A DNA stretch of 40,050 nucleotides, taken from positions 1 through 40,050 of the forward strand of contig NZ_LVVY01000128.1 in NCBI RefSeq assembly GCF_001650025.1, in the 5' to 3' direction. The notes under the pieces were generated by a model. The model was given only the letters and a program-made list of their open reading frames with translations, searched no databases and was not told the origin of the DNA. Positions within the stretch are counted from its first letter, which is position 1. Every line of letters begins with the position of its first letter. This DNA is from Devosia elaeis. Lineage in GTDB: Bacteria; Pseudomonadota; Alphaproteobacteria; Rhizobiales; Devosiaceae. Both the position numbers and the translations under genes were made by a program. Below, piece by piece: positions 33,843 to 40,050 of the stretch.

Positions 33843-34251
33843 GGGATTGGAGTAGCGCGGGGCGGGGGCAAGGGCAAGAGATGAGAACCCCACCGGGCCT
33901 CCCTTGGGGGAAGGGCAGTGTTTCGGGCGATCCAAAGCGCGGGCCCAAGGCTATCGCATATGGGCCGATAAGATCGAGGGGGCCATCCCCCTCCCCATCC
34001 CTCCCCGCAAGGGGGAGGGTGCCGGGCCGGCGTATGAGAAGCAAATACCGCCCTACACTGGATGCAGCACCTCCCCCTTGACGGGGGAGGATGGGAGGGG
34101 GTGCCGGCAGGCACGATACGCTTGGCCACATGCGATAGCCCTGCGCTTGAGGGGAGGGAGGCGAAGGAGCCACCGGAATAAGGGCGCGAGAGGTCATTTT
34201 GAATGGACCGCGCTTGACCCCGCAGGTAGCGTGCGCGCGTTACCAATAGAA
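33843..34251. repeat. Repeat-bearing gap between dciA-like gene and mutY
   Basis: This 409-base divergent intergenic stretch has no supported gene. It contains GGGGAGGG and CCCTCCCC-type palindromic units (about 33880-34030 and 34065-34175) like those at 1-579 and 25318-25849. Reading frames that cross it are an artefact of repeat composition. The promoter of mutY should lie in the last 60 bases, where a TTGACC hexamer is seen at about 34214, but a matching -10 box is not clear. Confidence 0.6.
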
Positions 34252-35316
34252 ATGCCCCAATTGCCCCTTTCCAATCCCCATCCCATCGATGCGCCGGCCG
34301 TCCTGGCCTGGTATGACAGCCACGCCCGCGACCTGCCCTGGCGCGTGTCGCCGGCGGATCGGAAAGCCGGCCTGCGTCCCGATCCCTATCGCGTCTGGCT
34401 GAGCGAGGTGATGCTGCAACAGACCACGGTGGCGGCGGTGAAAGCCTATTTCCTGCGCTTTACCGGGCTCTGGCCGCGCGTCGAGGACCTGGCGGCCGCG
34501 CCGCTCGATTCGGTGCTGCGCGAATGGGCGGGGCTGGGCTATTACGCCCGGGCGCGGAACCTGCATGCCTGCGCCCAGGCCGTGGTGCGGGAGCATGGCG
34601 GGGTTTTTCCCGCCAGTTCGGCGGCGCTGCAAAGCCTGCCCGGCATCGGCGCCTATACCGGCGCGGCCATCGCCGCCATCTGTTTCGACGAACCCGTGGC
34701 CGTGCTCGACGGCAATCTCGACCGGGTGCTGGCGCGCTATCATGCGCTGGACGTGCCGGTGCGCGAGGCCAAGGAACAATTGCGCGCAGCCCTGCAGGCT
34801 TCGGTGCCGGAACGGGCCGGCGATTTCGCCCAGGCCATGATGGACCTGGGCGCCACGATCTGCGCGCCGCGCAGCGCCACCTGCCTCCTCTGCCCGTTGC
34901 AGCCCGCCTGCGTGGCCGCGCGCGACGGCACGCCGCTGCTCTATCCCGTCAAGCCGGAAAAGGCCGAAAAGCCGGTGCGAAAGGGCCATGCTTTCGTGAT
35001 GACCGATGCAGCGGGCGACGTTTACCTGCAAAGCCGCCCGCCCAAGGGCCTGCTGGCCGGCATGACCGAAGTGCCCGGATCGGACTGGAGCGCCGAACTC
35101 GGCACCCCCGCTTATCCGCGCGAGGCCCAATGGCACCATCGCGGGCAGGTGGTGCATGTCTTCACCCATTTCCGGCTGGAACTGGAAGTGTGGTCGGCAA
35201 TCGTCGTGCCCGACGGCCTGGATGGCGGCTGGTGGGCGGAGCCGGAGGCGCTGAAGGGCGAAGCGCTGCCGACACTGTTCCGCAAGGTGCTGGCGCAGGC
35301 GGGGCTGGAGAGCTGA
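34252..35316 (+). CDS. mutY: A/G-specific adenine glycosylase
   Basis: Removes adenine mispaired with 8-oxoguanine. The 354-residue protein has VMLQQTTVAAV, the helix-hairpin-helix LQSLPGIGAYTGAAIAAI, the catalytic and contact region VLDGNLDRVLARY, and the iron-sulfur loop with C204, C211, C214 and C220. The C-terminal NUDIX-like domain (about 235-350) follows and recognises 8-oxoG. I use the ATG at 34252, which matches the usual MutY start; longer frames extend into repeats. It is followed by a toxin-antitoxin-like pair on the same strand. Confidence 0.95.
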   Translation: MPQLPLSNPHPIDAPAVLAWYDSHARDLPWRVSPADRKAGLRPDPYRVWLSEVMLQQTTVAAVKAYFLRFTGLWPRVEDLAAAPLDSVLREWAGLGYYARARNLHACAQAVVREHGGVFPASSAALQSLPGIGAYTGAAIAAICFDEPVAVLDGNLDRVLARYHALDVPVREAKEQLRAALQASVPERAGDFAQAMMDLGATICAPRSATCLLCPLQPACVAARDGTPLLYPVKPEKAEKPVRKGHAFVMTDAAGDVYLQSRPPKGLLAGMTEVPGSDWSAELGTPAYPREAQWHHRGQVVHVFTHFRLELEVWSAIVVPDGLDGGWWAEPEALKGEALPTLFRKVLAQAGLES

Positions 35317-35367
35317 GTCTTGTCTGCTGCTGCGTTGAGTACTATTTTAGGCGCGACGGAGGTGGTC

Positions 35368-35598
35368 ATGACATCAACCGTAACCGAGGACGGGCGGGTG
35401 ACGATACCCAAGCCCATTCGCGAGCTGCTCGGCTTGCAGCCCGGCAGCGCCGTGGACTTTCGGCGCAATGACAAGGGTGAAATCGTTATCGTTGCGGCCA
35501 GTGGCGAGCGGTCGAGCTTCTTCTCGCAATTTGTCGGTCATGCCGGCCCCGGAATGACCACTGACGAGGTCATGGCGCTGACTCGCGGTGACGATTGA
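35368..35598 (+). CDS. AbrB/MazE-type antitoxin (VapB-like)
   Basis: A 76-residue swapped-hairpin AbrB-family protein. The N-terminal VTEDGRVTIPKPIRELLGLQPG with the following VDFRRNDKGEIVI is the DNA-binding fold of such antitoxins, and the tail (FFSQFVGHAGPGMTTDEVMALTRG) should wrap the toxin. I use the ATG at 35368, with GGAGG ten bases upstream; a longer in-frame start lies upstream but adds sequence unlike the family. The toxin gene overlaps by four bases, so the pair is one unit. It may repress its own promoter. It sits between mutY and ccrM, which face each other. Confidence 0.9.
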   Translation: MTSTVTEDGRVTIPKPIRELLGLQPGSAVDFRRNDKGEIVIVAASGERSSFFSQFVGHAGPGMTTDEVMALTRGDD

Positions 35599-35993
35599 CC
35601 CTCGTTGATACCAATGTCCTGCTTGATGTCATAACCGGCGATGCCGAATGGGTAACCTGGTCGGTCACCCAGCTCGATGAGGCCCGTCGCCGCGGGCCCC
35701 TCGTCATCAATGACGTGATATTTGCCGAAATAGCCGTGCGATACCGGTCGGCGGCCGAAGTCGAACACCTGTTTGCACAGATGCAATTGGTGCATGCGGC
35801 AATTCCGCGGGAGGCCCTGTTTCTGGCGGCAAAGGCGTTCCAGCGCTACCGCCAGGCCGGTGGGGTACGAACGGGGGTGCTGCCGGATTTTTTCATCGGC
35901 GCCCAGGCTGCCGTGGCGCAGCTTCCCCTGCTCACGCGAGACCGGCAGAGATACGAAACCTACTTCCCGACCGTAGCGCTCATTACGCCCTAG
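35595..35993 (+). CDS. PIN-domain toxin (VapC-like ribonuclease)
   Basis: A 132-residue PIN-domain protein. The acidic residues of the metal-binding active site are D5 in LVDTNVLLD, E45 in FAEIAVRY, D98 in LPDFFIGAQA and probably D116 in LLTRDRQRY. It starts at a TTG that overlaps the antitoxin stop codon by four bases (TTGA), so the two are translationally coupled. VapC proteins cut specific tRNA or rRNA sites; the target of this one cannot be told. The gene seems intact, and a hairpin follows it at 36004-36027. Confidence 0.88.
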   Translation: MTLVDTNVLLDVITGDAEWVTWSVTQLDEARRRGPLVINDVIFAEIAVRYRSAAEVEHLFAQMQLVHAAIPREALFLAAKAFQRYRQAGGVRTGVLPDFFIGAQAAVAQLPLLTRDRQRYETYFPTVALITP

Positions 35994-35995
35994 CC

Positions 35996-36028
35996 AACAA
36001 AAAGGCCGCCGGGGCAAACCGGCGGCCA
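35996..36028 (-). terminator. Terminator of ccrM, possibly bidirectional
   Basis: A perfect nine-base stem GGCCGCCGG/CCGGCGGCC (36004-36012 and 36019-36027) with a six-base loop. On the minus strand it is followed by TTTTTGTT and lies 37 bases after the ccrM stop, so it ends ccrM. It also lies ten bases after vapC on the plus strand, but there has no T-run. Confidence 0.85.
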
Positions 36029-36064
36029 GTTGATAGAGCCTGATGGGGAGATTGGAGGTCAGGA

Positions 36065-37226
<1,162 letters not shown>

Positions 37227-37272
37227 CAAGGCTCTTATAAAGCGTTGAGGTTAATGGAGCGTTCGCAAGGGG

Positions 37273-37287
37273 TTAGCGGGGGGTTAA
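37273..37287 (+). promoter_or_regulatory. CtrA-like box at the end of rnhB, upstream of ccrM
   Basis: TTAG-CGGGGGG-TTAA, that is TTAG-N7-TTAA, followed by C. It lies about 70-86 bases before the ccrM start and overlaps the last codon and stop of rnhB. The match to the CtrA consensus is one base short, and the position suits control of ccrM, known in Caulobacter to be CtrA-dependent. Confidence 0.45.
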
Positions 37288-37973
37288 CCGGCGACCACCA
37301 GCGTGGTCTTCCGCACCAGCAAAGCGGCGACCGGCGCGAATTCGGAGCGGTGGTGGCGGCAGGGGCCGTGGCGGTCCAGCGCGGCGAGATGGGCGGCGGT
37401 GGAATAGCCCTTGTGCCCGGCAAAGCCGAAATGGGGCGCGTCGCAATCCATGATCGCGCACATGCGGTCTCTTGTGACCTTGGCCACGATGGAGGCCGCC
37501 GCGATGGAGACGCTGCGCCCGTCGCCGCCGATCAGCGCCACGCCGGGGCAGGGCAGGCCGGGCGGCACGTCGCGGCCATCCACCAGCACCCGGTCGACAG
37601 GGCGGGGCAGGGCGCGGACGGCGCGGGCCATGGCCGCGAGCGTGGCCCCGCGGATATTGAGCGCGAGAATGTCGCTGGGCGGCGCGGAGACGATGGCGAT
37701 CTCGGCGCTGGCGACGATCTCCTCATAGAGCGCGTCGCGCCGCTCGGGCGTCAGCTTCTTGGAATCGTTTAGGCCGGCGGGGATGCGGTCCGGATCGAGC
37801 CGCACCGCGGCGACCACGACCGGCCCGGCCAGTGGCCCGCGCCCGGCCTCGTCGACCCCGGCCACCAGAAGCGCGCCGCGCGCCATGAGCATCTCCTCAT
37901 GGCTGAAATCGGGGAAACCCGCCTCGGGCGCGAACAATTCGGCTGAGGCCGCCTCGGTCTTGATCCGCGCCAT
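37284..37973 (-). CDS. rnhB: Ribonuclease HII
   Basis: Cuts the RNA strand of RNA-DNA hybrids and starts removal of misinserted ribonucleotides. The 229-residue protein has the DEAG catalytic motif D41-E42 in VAGVDEAGRGPLAGPVV, the SIAAASIVAKVTRDRM motif and the C-terminal GHKGYSTAAHLAALDRHGPCRHHRSEFAPV. The N-terminal 30 residues form a short extension common in rhizobial RNase HII. I use the ATG at 37973, two bases after the stop of the DUF4180 gene on the same strand. ccrM follows after 82 bases. Confidence 0.95.
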   Translation of the reverse strand: MARIKTEAASAELFAPEAGFPDFSHEEMLMARGALLVAGVDEAGRGPLAGPVVVAAVRLDPDRIPAGLNDSKKLTPERRDALYEEIVASAEIAIVSAPPSDILALNIRGATLAAMARAVRALPRPVDRVLVDGRDVPPGLPCPGVALIGGDGRSVSIAAASIVAKVTRDRMCAIMDCDAPHFGFAGHKGYSTAAHLAALDRHGPCRHHRSEFAPVAALLVRKTTLVVAG

Positions 37974-37975
37974 GG

Positions 37976-38341
37976 TCAGGCTTTCCGGCCAAGGCCGGCC
38001 TCCAGCGCCGCGCGGTCGGCGGCGAAGATATGGTGGCCGACGCGATTGGTTTCGCCGACGAAGTCGCGCAGGGCCGTGCTGCGGGAAACATGGCCGGCAA
38101 TGTCGCCGACAATGGCGAGACGCATCTGGTAATTCTGCAGCTTCTGGAAGAAATGCCCGGCCAGCCTGGTGCTGAGATCGAAGAATTCGGGGGCGAAGCG
38201 ACCCGCCGGGACGACGATCATCTCGGCCTCGGTGCCATAGGTCTCGCCCAGGAGGTCGAGCGCATCCTGTTCGCTGCTGAGGGCGGGGCCCTCGGAAGCG
38301 ACAAAAAACAGGATATGGCCATTGATCGTTTCGGTGCTCAT
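37976..38341 (-). CDS. DUF4180 domain protein
   Basis: A 121-residue cytoplasmic protein matching DUF4180: an N-terminal ILFFVASEGPALSSEQDALDLLGETYG, a middle PAGRFAPEFFDLSTRLAGHFFQKLQNYQMRLAIVGD, and a C-terminal SRSTALRDFVGETNRVGHHIFAAD. The fold is unknown and the role undefined. I use the ATG before STETING, at 38341. Its stop is two bases before the rnhB start, so the two are likely co-transcribed. It is divergent from the small secreted protein at 38417. Confidence 0.85.
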   Translation of the reverse strand: MSTETINGHILFFVASEGPALSSEQDALDLLGETYGTEAEMIVVPAGRFAPEFFDLSTRLAGHFFQKLQNYQMRLAIVGDIAGHVSRSTALRDFVGETNRVGHHIFAADRAALEAGLGRKA

Positions 38342-38416
38342 ACCGATGTCCCATTCGATTTTTCGCCCCAAGCTGATACAAGAAACCGGCCGGGGGGCAA
38401 AGGTAAGAGAGACCGA

Positions 38417-38995
38417 ATGCGCAATGCGATCTGCCTTGCGGCGCTGTTGGCGCTCGGCGGCCCGGCCCTGGCCCAGCCGTTACATCATTCCTCCGGAGAA
38501 TGGCGGGAATATCACCGCGACTGGCTGGCCGCCTGCCCGGACAATATCGACGAGGATGCCGCCGATTTTTACGGCTATTCCTGCTTTGCCAGCACCGGTA
38601 GCGCGGAATTGAACGATGCCAGCCTGCCGGCCTACAAGCTGACGCTGATCCACAACCGGCTCGATGGCGAGATCGACCTGGCCATCACAGTGGCGCCGGC
38701 GAGCGGCGAATATGATGTCGAACGTCCGATATTGCTGCGCTTTGGTGGCGAGGCCCCGATCGCGCTGAGCTGGGGCAGTGATATCGAAACCCGTCACAAT
38801 GTGACCAACCAGTTCTTCCTCGTCGGCGCCGATCGGGAGGCAGTGCTGGCAAGGATGGCGGAACGCAATGCGCTGACCCTGTCGGTGCCGCTGGTGGGCG
38901 TGGAAAAGCCGGTCGAAAGCTGGATGTCGCTGCGCGGCGTGCTGGCCTCGCTCGATTTCATGTCCACCTATGCGCGGCGGGTGGCGCAATATTAG
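38417..38995 (+). CDS. Secreted protein of unknown function
   Basis: A 192-residue protein with a signal peptide (about 1-19, ending PALAQ). The mature part has two cysteines close to the N-terminus (LAACPDNID... and YGYSCFAS) that could pair, then beta-rich sequence with ADREAVLARMAERNALTLSVPLVG and a final LDFMSTYARRVAQY. The opening resembles small Rhizobiales periplasmic proteins but I do not recognise the family. I use the ATG at 38417 with a GAGAGA site just before it. It converges with the broken phosphotransferase gene, and their stop codons abut directly. Confidence 0.75.
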   Translation: MRNAICLAALLALGGPALAQPLHHSSGEWREYHRDWLAACPDNIDEDAADFYGYSCFASTGSAELNDASLPAYKLTLIHNRLDGEIDLAITVAPASGEYDVERPILLRFGGEAPIALSWGSDIETRHNVTNQFFLVGADREAVLARMAERNALTLSVPLVGVEKPVESWMSLRGVLASLDFMSTYARRVAQY

Positions 38996-39873
38996 CTAGC
39001 GGCTTCGCCCGGCCCAGAGGGCGATGGCTTCGACCAGCGCATCGATATGGGCCGGCAGATGGGCTTCCATGGCCAGTTCCCACAGGCGATGGGTGCCGGT
39101 GAGAAGGTCCACCCTGTCCCGATCGATATGGCGGCCGGTCTCGCGTTCATAGGCCGTGATGATCCGCGCGGTCAGATCGGCCGAGATCAGGTTGGAATAG
39201 AGAAAATCCTGATGCAGGGGCCCGAGGCCGGAATCGGCGAAGTCGTAAACGCCGTTGAGCCGCCCGGCGGCATGGTCGAAGGCCATGTTCCAGCCATGCC
39301 GTCGAAAAAGCCGTAAATGGTGCCGTAGGGATCAGGGTCGAGATCGCCCCAGCCTGCCATGATCGCTTCGGCGAAGGGCCACAGCGTTTCGGGCAGGACC
39401 GGCCGGATGCGGCGCAGGATATCGTCGGCATCGAGCCAGGCTTCGACCGGAAGGGCGCCGGCCGCCACGGCCTCGGCGGGATCGATATCGTGCAATTGGG
39501 CGTAAAAATGCCCCATCGCCGCACCGAGGGCCCGGCGAGCGGCATCGTCCAGCGCCTCATATTGCGGGGTGACGAGATGATTGCCCGCTATCTTGTCGTG
39601 GCGGGAAAAGACAAGCGGGGTTTCGGACAGCGTCAGGGAGGGCACGTGTATATCGACCTTGGCCCCCACCAGCCCGAGAATGTTCACCTCGCGGCGCAGC
39701 GCGGCTTCGCCCCGTTCGTGCCGCGGAAACTTGAAGATGATCCGGTCATCGACATCCACGGCGACGCTGTCCCAGCCTTCGGACAGCAGGCGGAAGGATG
39801 CGTTTTCCAGCGCAGGAAAACGGGCGGTGATGATGTCCCTGAGGGCCGAAAGTTCGAACGGCGATGCCGGCAT
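38996..39873 (-). pseudogene. Phosphotransferase-like (APH/ChoK family) gene with a single-base frameshift
   Basis: A protein kinase-fold phosphotransferase split in two frames. Frame one (39873 to about 39300) has an N-terminal lobe with IIFKFPRHERGEAALRRE and reaches IYGFFDG. Frame two then carries the rest of the fold: WNMAFDH, then GVYDFADSGLGPLHQDFLY, where DFADSG is the metal-binding DFG-like motif, to the stop at 38996. Inserting one base at 39298/39299 would restore DGHGWNMAFDH and one continuous reading of about 292 residues. The catalytic-loop histidine of classical members is replaced by F in FFDGHGWN. The shift may be real or a sequencing error. Confidence 0.8.
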
Positions 39874-39940
39874 TGTGCCTCCGCAATGTCGGCGCCCTTT
39901 TAGGGCATTTCAGGTTTTCAGGGAAATCGCCGCCGGGAAG

Positions 39941-39951
39941 CGGGGGGGGGC
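39941..39951. repeat. Poly-G tract upstream of the frameshifted gene
   Basis: A run of nine G bases (inside AAGCGGGGGGGGGCGG) lies about 70 bases upstream of the phosphotransferase-like gene start on the minus strand, where it reads as poly-C. Such tracts may vary in length; whether it affects expression here is unknown. Confidence 0.55.
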
Positions 39952-39958
39952 GGCCGTC

Positions 39959-39981
39959 ATTGCCGGGCTTGTCCCGGCAAT
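39959..39981. repeat. Palindromic repeat at window end
   Basis: A perfect nine-base stem ATTGCCGGG/CCCGGCAAT (39959-39967 and 39973-39981) with a five-base loop, followed by a related GGACCACCGGGACAAG segment. This is another dispersed palindromic unit type. The rest of the window after 39982 holds no clear gene. Confidence 0.7.
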
Positions 39982-40050
39982 CCATCTCGCGAGGGGCATG
40001 GACCACCGGGACAAGCAACTGTGGATTGTTTGATGATGGCGTTTAGGATC

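Noticed and set aside
39001..39286. A separate small protein starting at 39286
   Set aside because: Its sequence continues the phosphotransferase fold of the upstream frame, so it is the downstream half of a frameshifted gene, not an independent gene.

Overview
The window is a GC-rich piece of an alphaproteobacterial chromosome. It most likely comes from the Hyphomicrobiales (Rhizobiales), possibly near Devosia; that placement rests on gene content and order, not on a search. Supporting signs are an IalB-family protein, a complete aa3-type cox cluster, an F0 operon with both b and b' subunits, a GntR-type BioR with its boxes upstream of bioY, split glycine decarboxylase (gcvPA/gcvPB), and CcrM with CtrA-like half sites nearby. 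No prophage, insertion sequence, CRISPR array, tRNA or rRNA gene was seen.

Layout. 1-579 is non-coding palindromic repeats. 580-1388 (minus) encodes a PilZ protein and an IalB-like secreted protein. 1714-8106 (plus) is the cytochrome c oxidase cluster ctaC-ctaD-ctaB-small membrane protein-ctaG-ctaE, then a hairpin with a T-run, then DUF983 and surf1. 8288-11623 holds thrC, an M16 peptidase and a RimJ-like acetyltransferase. 11651-13551 is a biotin uptake unit: bioR, a double BioR box, bioY and an overlapping DUF1284 gene. 13718-16597 is a 959-residue 7TM-PAS-GGDEF-EAL protein. 16763-20470 has yqgE (minus), then a stand-alone DsbD N-domain protein, a peroxiredoxin, a lipoprotein, a tiny leader-like ORF and a SAM methyltransferase (plus).

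20648-25317 (minus) is the glycine cleavage operon gcvT-gcvH-gcvPA-gcvPB under a tandem glycine riboswitch. 25318-25849 is a repeat island. 25850-28705 (minus) is the F0 ATP synthase operon atpI-atpB-atpE-atpG(b')-atpF, closed by a strong terminator. 28925-33842 (minus) carries smc, a DsbA-like thiol oxidoreductase and a DciA-like (DUF721) gene, facing mutY (plus) across another repeat cluster. 35368-35993 is a VapBC-like pair. 36065-38341 (minus) is ccrM, rnhB and a DUF4180 gene. The window ends with a small secreted protein and a phosphotransferase-like gene broken by one missing base.

Most of the window is core metabolism and cell-cycle housekeeping. The least explained parts are the short RxR-containing leader-like ORF in front of the methyltransferase, the bioY-DUF1284 coupling, the DsbD-N/peroxiredoxin/lipoprotein group, the degenerate GGDEF protein, and the scattered palindromic repeats, one of which forms a perfect 26-base inverted pair between convergent genes.
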